Assembly: GCF_018069895.1 (NCBI RefSeq)
Contig: NZ_JAGQDH010000009.1
Coordinates: forward strand, 1 to 64,000
Length of the DNA stretch: 64,000 bases
Reading direction: 5' to 3'
Origin: Roseovarius autotrophicus
GTDB lineage: Bacteria > Pseudomonadota > Alphaproteobacteria > Rhodobacterales > Rhodobacteraceae
Positions 1-8,554 of this stretch are shown piece by piece. The stretch's first letter is position 1. Every line of letters begins with the position of its first letter. The notes beneath the pieces are model-generated. The model searched no databases. It had not been told where the DNA came from and saw only the letters and a list, made by a program, of their open reading frames with translations. The position numbers and the translations under genes are program-made.

Positions 1-2
1 TG

Positions 3-248
3 GCCGTGGGCGTGATCCTGACGGTGGGGCTGGAATATTACCACACCACTGTCAGCCTGCGCTGGAGTTATGCAGAGGCGATGCCGCTGGTGCCACCGTT
101 CGGAACGGGGTTGAGCCCGCTTTCGCAGTGGATCGTGATCCCGCCGGTCGTGATCTGGCTGGCGCGTCGGCATCTGCTGGGTGTGCAAGCGATCCGGCGC
201 CGGGCGCGCGCTCAGGGCACGGCCGGTGCAACGTCGCGCACTGTCTGA
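3..248 (+). CDS. C-terminal end of an unidentified membrane protein (5' partial)
   Basis: The frame is open from the window edge to a TGA at 246-248, so the start lies outside. The visible 81 residues hold two hydrophobic stretches separated by a Pro/Gly-rich loop and end in a basic, Arg-rich tail, which suggests the end of an integral membrane protein with a cytoplasmic C-terminus. No family motif was recognised. It is followed by a 99-bp gap and the polyamine genes, which run in the same direction, but nothing shows that it belongs to their pathway. Confidence 0.5.
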   Translation, partial: AVGVILTVGLEYYHTTVSLRWSYAEAMPLVPPFGTGLSPLSQWIVIPPVVIWLARRHLLGVQAIRRRARAQGTAGATSRTV

Positions 249-347
249 CAAATCCGCGAGAAAACGGTTGTTCAGCAGGAGGCCAGGCGATATCAAGCGC
301 GCGCGCATGAAACGCGCCTTGCGACCCTGGATGCCGGAGGGCCCGAG

Positions 348-1445
348 ATGCCGAAGACCCCCTATTACCTTATCGACAAGGCTCGGCTTCTGCCGAACAT
401 GGAAAAGATCGCCTGGCTGCGCGAGGTCTCCGGCGCGAAATCGCTCTTGGCGCTGAAATGTTTCGCAACCTGGTCGGTGTTCGATTTCATGGCACCCTAC
501 ATGGACGGCACGACCTCGTCCTCGCTTTTCGAGGTGCGGCTTGGGGCCGAGAAATTCGGCAAGGAAACCCATGCCTATTCGGTGGCCTATGCCGATTACG
601 AGATCGACGAGGTGCTTGGGCATGCCGACAAGATCATTTTCAATACCATCGGCCAGTTCGAACGATTCGAGGAGCAAAGCGCCGGACATGTGCGCGGCCT
701 GCGGGTGAATCCGGGGGTATCGACCTCGGATTTCGATCTGGCCGATCCCGCGCGCCCGTTTTCGCGGCTGGGAGAGCACGACCCCGCGCGTATCGCGACG
801 GTCGCGGAGCGCGTTTCCGGCTTCATGTTTCACAACAATTGCGAGAATGCCGATTTCGACCGTTTCAACCGGATGCTTGGTCATATCGAGCAACGTTTCG
901 GCTTTCTGATCCGTCAAATGGGCTGGATATCGCTTGGCGGCGGCATCCATTTCACCGGTCCCGACTATCCGCTGGATCGTTTCGCCGAGCGGCTCAAGCG
1001 GTTTGCCGGCGAAAACGAGGTGCAGGTCTACCTTGAACCCGGCGAGGCCGCGATCACCAACGCGGCAACGCTCGAGGTGACGGTTCTGGACACACTGTTC
1101 AACGGCAAGCATCTGGCGATTGTCGATTCCTCGATCGAGGCGCATATGCTTGATCTGCTGATCTATCGCACCCGCGCAAAGATGCTGCCCGACAGCGGCC
1201 CGCATGAATGGATGATCTGCGGCAAGTCCTGTCTTGCCGGGGATATCTTCGGAGAGTTCCGTTTCCCCGAGCCGCTCAAGGCCGGGGACCGCCTGTCGAT
1301 CCAGGATGCGGCCGGTTACACAATGGTCAAGAAGAACTGGTTTAACGGCGTGAAGATGCCCGCCATCGCGGTGCGCGACCTCGATGGAACCGTGCGCCTT
1401 GTGCGCGACTTCGACTACGAGGATTTTGCCGCAGCGCTGTCCTGA
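348..1445 (+). CDS. nspC: Carboxynorspermidine/carboxyspermidine decarboxylase
   Basis: A PLP enzyme of the alanine-racemase fold (fold type III) that decarboxylates carboxynorspermidine or carboxyspermidine in the last step of the alternative polyamine route. At 365 aa it has the usual family length. The PLP lysine is probably Lys37 in ALKCF. The glycine-rich phosphate site GGGIHF and a C-terminal EPGEA motif are present. The ATG at 348 is preceded by GGAGGG. The next gene, 29 bp downstream, encodes the dehydrogenase that makes its substrate, so the two form an operon. In alphaproteobacteria this pair usually makes spermidine or a related triamine; the exact product cannot be read from sequence. 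Confidence 0.92.
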   Translation: MPKTPYYLIDKARLLPNMEKIAWLREVSGAKSLLALKCFATWSVFDFMAPYMDGTTSSSLFEVRLGAEKFGKETHAYSVAYADYEIDEVLGHADKIIFNTIGQFERFEEQSAGHVRGLRVNPGVSTSDFDLADPARPFSRLGEHDPARIATVAERVSGFMFHNNCENADFDRFNRMLGHIEQRFGFLIRQMGWISLGGGIHFTGPDYPLDRFAERLKRFAGENEVQVYLEPGEAAITNAATLEVTVLDTLFNGKHLAIVDSSIEAHMLDLLIYRTRAKMLPDSGPHEWMICGKSCLAGDIFGEFRFPEPLKAGDRLSIQDAAGYTMVKKNWFNGVKMPAIAVRDLDGTVRLVRDFDYEDFAAALS

Positions 1446-1474
1446 ACGGATTACCCCGAACTTGGAGGGACCAC

Positions 1475-2713
1475 ATGAAGAAGAACGTGCTCATCATCGG
1501 CGCCGGGGGCGTCGCACAGGTCACAGCGCATAAATGCGCCCAGAACAACGATATTCTGGGCGATATCCATATCGCCAGCCGGACGCTTGCGAAATGTGAG
1601 GCCATCATCGCAAGCGTGCGCGACAAGGGGGCCATGAAGATCGACGGCCGGATCGAGGCACATCAGGTCAACGCTCGCGACACGTCCGAGGTGGCCGATC
1701 TGATCCGCCGGACCGGAGCGCAGATCGTGATCAACGTGGCTCAGGCCTTTGTCAACATGCCCGTCCTCGATGCCTGCATCGAGACCGGCGTGGCCTATAT
1801 GGACACGGCTATCCATGAAGAGCCCGAGAAGATCTGCGAGGCGCCGCCCTGGTATGCGAACTACGAATGGAAGCGCAGGGAGCGTTGCGCCCAAAAGGGC
1901 GTGACCGCGATCCTGGGCGTCGGTTTCGATCCGGGCGTGGTCAACGCCTATGCGCGATACGGGATCGACACCTTCCTGGACGAGGTGACATCCATCGACA
2001 TCGTGGACATCAACGCCGGCAGCCATGGTCGTTGGTTCAGCACCAATTTCGATCCCGAGATCAACTTTCGGGAGTTTACCGGAACGGTTTACAGCTGGCA
2101 GAACGGCGCGTGGCAGGAAAACCGGATGTTCGAGGTGGGCAAGGAATGGGATCTGCCGGTCGTGGGCAAGCAAAAGGCCTATATGACCGGCCATGACGAG
2201 GTGCACAGCCTTGCCACCAACTATCCGCAGGCCGATGTGCGCTTCTGGATGGGATTCTCGGATCATTACATCACCGTCTTCACGGTGCTCAGGAATCTCG
2301 GGTTGCTGTCGGAAAAGCCGGTCACGACAGCCGAGGGACTGGAGGTTGTGCCGCTCAAGGTGGTCAAGGCCGTGCTGCCCGATCCGGCAAGCCTTGCGCC
2401 CGACTACACCGGCAAGACCTGCATCGGCACGCTGGTCCGGGGCACCCGTGGTGGCCAGCCGGCCGAGGCCTTTGTCTACAACGTCGCCGACCACAAGGAG
2501 GCCTATCTGGAGGTGGGCAGCCAGGGGATCAGCTATACCGCCGGCGTGCCGCCCGTGGCCGCCGCGATCCTGATCGCGCAGGGCGTGTGGGATACCGGCC
2601 GCATGGTCAATGTCGAGGAACTTGACCCCACGCCCTTCTTTGAGGTGCTGGACCGGACCGGCCTGCCGACGCGCGTCAAGGATGCTGATGGCGACCGGCC
2701 CTGGAACGGCTGA
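1475..2713 (+). CDS. Carboxynorspermidine dehydrogenase (saccharopine dehydrogenase family)
   Basis: This 412-aa protein opens with an NAD(P)-binding Rossmann motif, IGAGGVAQ at residues 8-15, and has the overall plan of saccharopine dehydrogenase-like carboxynorspermidine synthases. The enzyme condenses aspartate semialdehyde with a diamine and reduces the imine to a carboxypolyamine. The ATG at 1475 follows the ribosome-binding site TTGGAGGG. It lies directly behind the cognate decarboxylase on the same strand. A small GC-rich hairpin (2721-2738) follows the stop, without a clear T-run. The assignment rests on fold and neighbour together. Confidence 0.9.
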   Translation: MKKNVLIIGAGGVAQVTAHKCAQNNDILGDIHIASRTLAKCEAIIASVRDKGAMKIDGRIEAHQVNARDTSEVADLIRRTGAQIVINVAQAFVNMPVLDACIETGVAYMDTAIHEEPEKICEAPPWYANYEWKRRERCAQKGVTAILGVGFDPGVVNAYARYGIDTFLDEVTSIDIVDINAGSHGRWFSTNFDPEINFREFTGTVYSWQNGAWQENRMFEVGKEWDLPVVGKQKAYMTGHDEVHSLATNYPQADVRFWMGFSDHYITVFTVLRNLGLLSEKPVTTAEGLEVVPLKVVKAVLPDPASLAPDYTGKTCIGTLVRGTRGGQPAEAFVYNVADHKEAYLEVGSQGISYTAGVPPVAAAILIAQGVWDTGRMVNVEELDPTPFFEVLDRTGLPTRVKDADGDRPWNG

Positions 2714-2823
2714 AACCCGTTGTCCCCGGACCGGGGCGCCCATTGTGCAGCCCCGGTTCGGGCGCGCGGCTACGTTGACGTATGTCGCCTGGACACCCTA
2801 TCCTTGCCCAGAAGGAGCAAGGC

Positions 2824-3849
2824 GTGAACAGGCCCACCGTCCACGATATCGCGAAAGAGGCCGGCGTCAGCCTTGCCACCGTTGACCGGGTTTTGAACGC
2901 GCGTCCGGGTGTGCGCGCAAAAACCATCGCCAAGGTTCAGGACGCGGTCAGCCGGTTGGGATATGTGCGCGACACCTACGCCGCTAATCTCGCGCGCAAA
3001 CGGCTGTTCCGCTTTGTTTTCATCCTTCCAGAAGGCCCCAATCAGTTTGCCGAAACCCTTAAGGCGGCCATAGACGAGGCCTATTCGGCCCAGATCGCCG
3101 ATCGGACCGTCCTGGAAATTCTCCGCGTGCCGTTTCTCGATCCGCACGCCATCGTGCGCCGATTGCAGCAGCTTGACGTGACAACACTCGATGGCGTGGC
3201 GCTGATGGTGCCGGAAACGCCGCAGGTGCGCGACGCGGTTGCCCGGCTCAAGGCGGCGGGGGTGGCGGTGGTGGCGCTGGTCTCGGATCTGCCGAACTCG
3301 CGGCGTGACCATTTCATCGGGACCAACAGCGTGGCGGCGGGGCGCACGGCGGGCCTTCTGATGGGACGCTTCGCAGGACGGTCGGGCGAGGTGCTCGTCG
3401 TCTCCAACTCCATGCGTGCGCGCGACAGCCTCGAGCGGCGACTTGGGTTTGATGCGGTGATCGCGGGCGAGTTTTCGGGGCTAAAGGTGCTGCCATCGGT
3501 GGAATCCTTCGATGATCCGGCCCGGATGCGCGCGGTGGTGGGCGAGGTGCTGGCGCGGCGGCGTGACGTGGTGGGCGTCTATTCGATGGGTTCTGGCAAT
3601 ACCGCACTCCTGGACGCGCTGCGCGAGAGCGGGCGCATCGGCGATCTGGTCAGCATCGCGCATGAACTGACCCCCACCACCGAGGCGGCGCTGCGCGAGG
3701 GGGCGCTGGCGGCGGTGATCGCGCAGAACGTGGGCCATCTGGCGCGTAGCGCGCTCAGGGTGCTGCGCGCTCTGTGCGACGGGCTGTCGATCTACGAGGC
3801 GCAGGAGCGTGTGCGCATCGAGATAATTCTGCGGGAAAACATCGGCTAA
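2824..3849 (+). CDS. LacI-family transcriptional regulator of the adjacent sugar transport operon
   Basis: The N-terminus carries a LacI-type helix-turn-helix and hinge (TVHDIAKEAGVSLATVDRVLN begins at residue 5), followed by a periplasmic-binding-protein-like sugar-sensing domain; 341 aa is normal for the family. An ATG 14 codons upstream (2782) is possible, but the GTG at 2824 has AAGGAG seven bases before it and gives a typical LacI N-terminus, so it is preferred. The gene precedes the transporter operon on the same strand, and a palindrome with a central CG lies in the next promoter (3900-3915). It probably represses that operon until a sugar or polyol ligand appears. Confidence 0.9.
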   Translation: MNRPTVHDIAKEAGVSLATVDRVLNARPGVRAKTIAKVQDAVSRLGYVRDTYAANLARKRLFRFVFILPEGPNQFAETLKAAIDEAYSAQIADRTVLEILRVPFLDPHAIVRRLQQLDVTTLDGVALMVPETPQVRDAVARLKAAGVAVVALVSDLPNSRRDHFIGTNSVAAGRTAGLLMGRFAGRSGEVLVVSNSMRARDSLERRLGFDAVIAGEFSGLKVLPSVESFDDPARMRAVVGEVLARRRDVVGVYSMGSGNTALLDALRESGRIGDLVSIAHELTPTTEAALREGALAAVIAQNVGHLARSALRVLRALCDGLSIYEAQERVRIEIILRENIG

Positions 3850-3893
3850 GGCACCGTGGCGCACGGGGCGGACGATCTGCGTGGATTATTTTC

Positions 3894-3921
3894 TTGATTT
3901 GAGGCACGTTCCTCATATACC
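3894..3921 (+). promoter_or_regulatory. Predicted promoter with LacI-type operator in its spacer
   Basis: TTGATT (3894-3899) and TATACC (3916-3921) resemble -35 and -10 boxes. The 16 bases between them, TGAGGCACGTTCCTCA (3900-3915), are an inverted repeat with 7 of 8 matching pairs around a central CG, the usual form of a LacI-family operator. A repressor bound there would block RNA polymerase directly. It lies 88 bp before the binding-protein start codon. Confidence 0.6.
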
Positions 3922-4003
3922 AATCTTGCGACACCCCGAGACTCATCCGGCGGTGTGCTGCGCCGGTGACAGGGCGCATTTCCGATACGGGAGGAGGAAC
4001 CCC

Positions 4004-5326
4004 ATGAAGAAAAACGCTCTTCTGGCTGGCACAGCACTTGCCGCCGCGACCGCGTTCGCGGGCGGCGAGGCGCGCGCGGCCAATCTCACACTGTGCTGGG
4101 CCGCCTGGGACCCGGCCAACGCGCTGGTCGAACTCAGCAAGGATTTCGAGGCGCAATCCGGCCACTCGATGAGTTTCGAGTTCGTGCCCTGGCCCAATTT
4201 CGCCGACCGGATGCTCAACGAACTCAATTCGCGCGGCAAGCTGTGCGATCTGATGATCGGTGACAGCCAGTGGATCGGGCTTGGCGCGGAGGCGGGCCAT
4301 TACGTCAAGATGAACGACTTTTTCGATGCAAACGGCATCGACATGGGCGATTTCATTCCCGCTACCGTGGCCGGCTATGCCGAATGGCCCAAGGGCACGC
4401 CGAATTACTGGGCGCTGCCCGCCTATGCCGACGTGGTAGGCTGGACCTATCGCCGCGACTGGTTCGAGCGGCCCGAATTGCAGGCCGAATACAAGGAGAA
4501 ATACGGGCGCGATCTGCGCGTTCCCGAGACGCAGGCCGAGTTGAAGGACATCGCCGAGTTTTTCCAGGGCCGAGAGATCGACGGCACCACGGTCTATGGC
4601 GCGGCGATCTATACCGAGCGCGGCTCGGAAGGGATCACCATGGGCGTGACCAACGCGCTCTACAATTACGGCTTTCTCTATGAGAACCCTGAAAAACCCT
4701 ATGACATGGAGGGTTTCGTCAATTCGCCCGGCGCGGTCGAGGGGCTGGAATTCTACAAGGCGCTTTACGATTGCTGCACGCCGCCGGGCTCGTCGGACTG
4801 GTATATGTCCGAGACGATCGACGCGTTCAAATCCGGGCAGGCCGCGCTTCAGATGAATTTCGCCTTCATCTGGCCGGGGGTGAATGCCGATCCCAATGTG
4901 GGCGGGGATCGTTCGGGCTATTTCCCCAATCCCGCCGGGCCTGCCGGGCAGTTCGCGCAACTGGGCGGGCAGGGGATTTCGGTGGTCTCCTATTCCGACA
5001 ATCAGGACGCGGCGCTTGAGTATATCAAGTGGTTTGCGCAGCCCGAGGTGCAACAGCGCTGGTGGGACATGGGCGGCGCGCCCGCCTTGCAAGCGGTGGT
5101 TGATGCACCCGGCTTCGCCGAGAGTCAGCCCTATGCGCAGGCCTTCCTCGACTCCATGGCCATCGTCAAGGATTTCTGGGCCGAACCCACCTATGCCGAG
5201 TTGTTGCTGGCGATGCAGAACCGCGTCCACCGCTATGTGATCGCGGGTGAGGGCACGGCGCAGGAGGCGCTGGATGCGCTGGTGCGTGACTGGACCGAGG
5301 TGTTCGAGGACGACGGCAAACTCTGA
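4004..5326 (+). CDS. Carbohydrate ABC transporter substrate-binding protein
   Basis: A periplasmic family-1 extracellular solute-binding protein of 440 aa. The start at 4004 is chosen because GGGAGGAGG lies just upstream and because it begins a classic signal peptide, a Lys-Lys N-terminus followed by an Ala-rich core ending GGEARA before ANLTL. An in-frame upstream ATG at 3881 would place 41 unrelated residues ahead of the signal. It is the first gene of the transport operon after the promoter and is followed by a hairpin that may keep binding-protein mRNA more abundant than permease mRNA. The ligand is not known; the downstream DhaK-type kinase suggests a small polyol or ketose. Confidence 0.9.
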   Translation: MKKNALLAGTALAAATAFAGGEARAANLTLCWAAWDPANALVELSKDFEAQSGHSMSFEFVPWPNFADRMLNELNSRGKLCDLMIGDSQWIGLGAEAGHYVKMNDFFDANGIDMGDFIPATVAGYAEWPKGTPNYWALPAYADVVGWTYRRDWFERPELQAEYKEKYGRDLRVPETQAELKDIAEFFQGREIDGTTVYGAAIYTERGSEGITMGVTNALYNYGFLYENPEKPYDMEGFVNSPGAVEGLEFYKALYDCCTPPGSSDWYMSETIDAFKSGQAALQMNFAFIWPGVNADPNVGGDRSGYFPNPAGPAGQFAQLGGQGISVVSYSDNQDAALEYIKWFAQPEVQQRWWDMGGAPALQAVVDAPGFAESQPYAQAFLDSMAIVKDFWAEPTYAELLLAMQNRVHRYVIAGEGTAQEALDALVRDWTEVFEDDGKL

Positions 5327-5335
5327 GCCGCCCCC

Positions 5336-5365
5336 GGGCCGCCGGATCTGTCGGCGGCCCCTTTT
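5336..5365 (+). terminator. Hairpin after the binding-protein gene, attenuator-like
   Basis: GGGCCGCCG (5336-5344) pairs perfectly with CGGCGGCCC (5352-5360) and is followed by CTTTTCCC. Such structures between binding-protein and permease genes commonly stabilise the upstream message or partly terminate transcription. Confidence 0.55.
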
Positions 5366-5392
5366 CCCATTCAACCAGAAGGACGAGGTCTC

Positions 5393-6340
5393 ATGCCGGA
5401 GACAGCGATGGATCGAGCCGCGAGCGCCACGCCGCCGGGGATCGCGCGCAGGGTGCGCGGCCTCTCGGATCGCGCCATTGCGTGGCTTTTCGTGGCGCCG
5501 ACGATCTTTCTGCTTCTGGCCATCAACATATTTCCGCTGATCTGGACGATTCGGCTAAGTTTCACGAATTTTCGTGCCAACCGGCCCAATGCTGATGTCG
5601 AATGGGTGGGGCTTCGCAATTATCAGCGCATCCTGAGCGACCCGGAAATCTGGCAGACCATGCAGGCGACGGCACATTTCCTGTTCTGGACGCTGTTCTT
5701 TCAGGTGCTGATCGGCTTTGCGCTCGCGTGGCTCATCAACGCCAAGTTCCGCAGTTCGAATTTCTGGACCACGGTGATCGTGCTGCCGATGATGCTCTCG
5801 CCTGCCGTGGTCGGCAATTTCTGGACCTTCCTTTACCAGCCGCAGATCGGCCTGTTCAATTATGTGGTGGCCTTCGTCTCGGGGGCCGATCCCACCAGCT
5901 TTTCCATGATCGGGGATGTGCCGCTTGCGCCCTGGGCCATCGTGATCGTGGATACCTGGATGTGGACACCCTTTGTCATGCTCATCTGCCTTGCCGGGCT
6001 GCGGTCGATCCCCGAATCGATCTACGAGGCCGCCGAATGTGACCGTGCCTCGAAATGGCGGCAGTTCTGGACCATCACGGTGCCGATGGTGCTGCCGTTC
6101 CTGATGCTGGCGGTGCTGTTCCGGGGCATCGAAAATTTCAAGATGTTCGATCTGGTGGTGCAGCTTACGGGTGGCGGGCCGGGATCGACCACCGAACTCA
6201 CCTCGATCAACCTCAAGCGCGAGGCGTTCGAGAAATGGCGCACGGGCTATGCCTCGGCCTATGCGGTGATCCTGTTCGTCACGGTGTTTGGTCTCGCCTC
6301 GATTTACGTGAAGGCCCTCAACAAGGTGAAGGAACGATGA
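5393..6340 (+). CDS. Carbohydrate ABC transporter permease (MalF/UgpA type)
   Basis: An inner-membrane permease of 315 aa with about six membrane-spanning segments. The cytoplasmic coupling loop carries an EAA motif around residue 212 (YEAAECDRASKWRQF, then TVP), where the ATPase docks. The ATG at 5393 is preceded by AAGGACGAGG. Its stop codon overlaps the start of the second permease as ATGA, indicating translational coupling. Together the two permeases should form a heterodimeric channel fed by the upstream binding protein. Confidence 0.92.
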   Translation: MPETAMDRAASATPPGIARRVRGLSDRAIAWLFVAPTIFLLLAINIFPLIWTIRLSFTNFRANRPNADVEWVGLRNYQRILSDPEIWQTMQATAHFLFWTLFFQVLIGFALAWLINAKFRSSNFWTTVIVLPMMLSPAVVGNFWTFLYQPQIGLFNYVVAFVSGADPTSFSMIGDVPLAPWAIVIVDTWMWTPFVMLICLAGLRSIPESIYEAAECDRASKWRQFWTITVPMVLPFLMLAVLFRGIENFKMFDLVVQLTGGGPGSTTELTSINLKREAFEKWRTGYASAYAVILFVTVFGLASIYVKALNKVKER

Positions 6341-7269
6341 GCACCGCCTCTGTCACCGGGCCGTCCGCCCGCCTCAAATGGATCGCCGGCGTGCTGGTGG
6401 TGGTCTATGCGCTGATCACGCTGATGCCGCTTCTGTGGATCATGGCGACGGGGTTCAAGACCTCGTCGGATGCCATCGCCTATCCACCCAAGGTTCTGTT
6501 CGAGCCGTCGCTGGAGGGCTATGTCAACCTTTTCACCACGCAGACGCGGCAGGTGGCGGGGCAGGTGAGCACGCCCGAGACATGGTATGAGCGGATCGTG
6601 CATGACAAGGGCATGGTGATCACCGGCCCGTCGCGCTATGGCGAACGGTTCATGAATTCGGTGATCATCGGGTTCGGCTCCACCTTCCTGTCGGTGTTTC
6701 TGGGCACGCTCGCGGCCTATGCCTTTTCGCGCTACCGGGTGCCGCTCAAGGATGATCTGATGTTTTTCATCCTCAGCACGCGGATGATGCCGCCCATTGC
6801 CGTGGCGATCCCGATTTTCCTTATGTTTCGGTCACTTGGCCTGTCGGACACCCATGCGGGCATGATCCTGCTCTATACGGCGGTGAACCTGTCGCTGGCG
6901 GTCTGGCTGCTCAAGGGGTTCATCGACGAGATCCCGCGCGAATATGAGGAGGCGGCCCTTATCGACGGCTACACGCGGTTTCAGGCGTTTCGCAAGGTGG
7001 TGCTGCCGCAGGCGGCCACGGGCATCGCCTCGACCGCGATCTTCTGCCTGATCTTCGCCTGGAACGAATATGCCTTCGCGGTGCTTCTGACCAGTGGAAC
7101 GGCGCAGACAGCGCCCCCGTTCATCCCCACGATCATCGGCGTGGGCGGGCGCGACTGGCCCGCCGTGGCGGCGGGGGCGACGATCTTCCTGATGCCGGTG
7201 ATGGTGTTCACGATCCTGCTGCGCAAGCATCTTCTGCGCGGGATAACCTTTGGGGCGGTGCGGAAATGA
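6337..7269 (+). CDS. Carbohydrate ABC transporter permease (MalG/UgpE type)
   Basis: The second inner-membrane permease, 310 aa, with about six membrane segments and an EAA coupling loop near residue 204 (EEAALIDGYTRFQAF). The start at 6337 overlaps the previous stop codon. An earlier in-frame start at 6055 would run inside the first permease and is rejected. A periplasmic insert follows the first membrane segment (roughly residues 50-105), longer than in MalG. Its own stop overlaps the next ATG by four bases. Confidence 0.92.
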   Translation: MSTASVTGPSARLKWIAGVLVVVYALITLMPLLWIMATGFKTSSDAIAYPPKVLFEPSLEGYVNLFTTQTRQVAGQVSTPETWYERIVHDKGMVITGPSRYGERFMNSVIIGFGSTFLSVFLGTLAAYAFSRYRVPLKDDLMFFILSTRMMPPIAVAIPIFLMFRSLGLSDTHAGMILLYTAVNLSLAVWLLKGFIDEIPREYEEAALIDGYTRFQAFRKVVLPQAATGIASTAIFCLIFAWNEYAFAVLLTSGTAQTAPPFIPTIIGVGGRDWPAVAAGATIFLMPVMVFTILLRKHLLRGITFGAVRK

Positions 7270-7454
7270 AGCGGTTTATCAATGGCTTGATCCGCCTGCG
7301 CCGAGGCCCGTGGGAGATGGTCGCCTCGATCCTCATCGCGGTTGGCGTGGTCATGCTGATGCAGCCTTTCGCGCTCTGGGCCTATTCGTGGTCCTTCCTT
7401 GTCACGTTAACCGGCACGGTGATGTTTCTCATCACCAGCCATTTCCCGGAGTAG
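7266..7454 (+). CDS. Small two-helix membrane protein of the sugar ABC operon
   Basis: This 62-aa protein has a basic N-terminus (MKRFINGLIRLRRG) and two hydrophobic segments, about residues 18-38 and 42-57. It overlaps the upstream permease by ATGA and ends two bases before the first ATPase start, so it is translated as part of the transporter operon. Small membrane proteins occur at comparable positions in other alphaproteobacterial transporters with two ATPase genes, such as glycerol systems, but a specific family could not be assigned. A role as accessory subunit or stabiliser of the permease pair is inference from position alone. Confidence 0.75.
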   Translation: MKRFINGLIRLRRGPWEMVASILIAVGVVMLMQPFALWAYSWSFLVTLTGTVMFLITSHFPE

Positions 7455-7456
7455 GC

Positions 7457-8554
7457 ATGGCCGAGATCGTCATCCGCAATCTGCGCAAGGAATATGGCAG
7501 TTTCACCGCTGTGCAATCCTCGTCCTTCAGGATCGAGGATGGTGAGTTCTTCATGTTGCTGGGGCCTTCGGGCTGCGGCAAGACGACGACGCTCAGGATG
7601 ATCGCGGGGCTGGAGATCCCGACCTCTGGCGAGGTCTGGATCGACGGCGAGGAGGTGGGCCGCAAACCGGCAAGCCAGCGCGATATTGCCTTTGTTTTCC
7701 AGATGTTCGCGCTTTACCCGCATATGAACGTGCGCCGCAATATCGCCTATCCGCTGGTGAGCGAGGGCCTGCCGCGTGCGGAAGTCAGCCGCCGCGTGAC
7801 CGAGGTTGCGCGTATCCTGGGGATCGAGGACATGCTTGAGCGGCCGGTGGGCGGATTGTCGGGTGGGGATCGGCAAAGGGTGGCTCTGGGGCGGGCGATT
7901 GTCAGAAATCCCAAGTGTTTTCTTATGGATGAGCCGCTTGGTGCGCTCGATGCCGAGTTTCGCGAGCATATGGCCGAGGAGTTGCGCGCGCTGCATGACC
8001 GGATGGGCGCGACCACGGTCTATGTCACCCATGACCAGCTTGAGGCGATGCAGATGGGCGACAAGATTGTTGTGATGAATCATGGGGTTGTGGAACAGTT
8101 CGGCACGCCGCAGGACATCTATGACAAGCCTGCCACCATGTTCGTCGCCGATTTCATCGGCGCGCCGCCGATGAATTTCCTGCGCTTTCATGGTGCGGTC
8201 GAGGCGGGCGCGACCGACGTCAGTCTGCACCATCAGGCGCTGCCCGTGCCCGCCCTGTGCGAGCCGTTCGATGGGGACATGGTGTACGGGGTGCGCCCGG
8301 AACATGTCCACATCTCGGACGGGGCCGGATACCGCGCCGAGGTGCTGGCCTCCGAATACCTCGGCACCACGCAGATCGTGACGCTGGCCACGCCCAATGG
8401 CGAGATCAAGGCGCGCATCCCCTCGGACCAGCCCGCCCGCATGGGCGAGACCGTGGGCCTTACCTTCAACGGCGCGACGGTGACGCTGTTTGACCGGCAG
8501 AGCGGGCGCGCGCTGCGCTCGGACCTGAACGAGGGAGTGCTGTCGCATGGCTGA
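7457..8554 (+). CDS. Sugar ABC transporter ATPase 1 (MalK/UgpC type)
   Basis: A cytoplasmic ATPase of 365 aa: Walker A GPSGCGKTT at residues 36-44, signature LSGGDRQRV near 134, Walker B with FLMDEPLGALD, the switch histidine in VTHDQ, and a C-terminal regulatory TOBE domain. The signature has Asp in place of the more common Glu or Gln. The ATG at 7457 is used; the longer frame from 7250 lies inside the preceding genes. It overlaps the second ATPase gene by eight bases. Two non-identical ATPases suggest that a heterodimer drives the transporter. Confidence 0.92.
   Translation: MAEIVIRNLRKEYGSFTAVQSSSFRIEDGEFFMLLGPSGCGKTTTLRMIAGLEIPTSGEVWIDGEEVGRKPASQRDIAFVFQMFALYPHMNVRRNIAYPLVSEGLPRAEVSRRVTEVARILGIEDMLERPVGGLSGGDRQRVALGRAIVRNPKCFLMDEPLGALDAEFREHMAEELRALHDRMGATTVYVTHDQLEAMQMGDKIVVMNHGVVEQFGTPQDIYDKPATMFVADFIGAPPMNFLRFHGAVEAGATDVSLHHQALPVPALCEPFDGDMVYGVRPEHVHISDGAGYRAEVLASEYLGTTQIVTLATPNGEIKARIPSDQPARMGETVGLTFNGATVTLFDRQSGRALRSDLNEGVLSHG

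Noticed and set aside
3755..5374. A 539-codon minus-strand frame opposite the sugar-binding-protein gene
   Set aside because: The plus-strand gene has a signal peptide, ribosome-binding site and family motifs; the antisense frame has His/Arg-rich low-complexity composition and no start signal.
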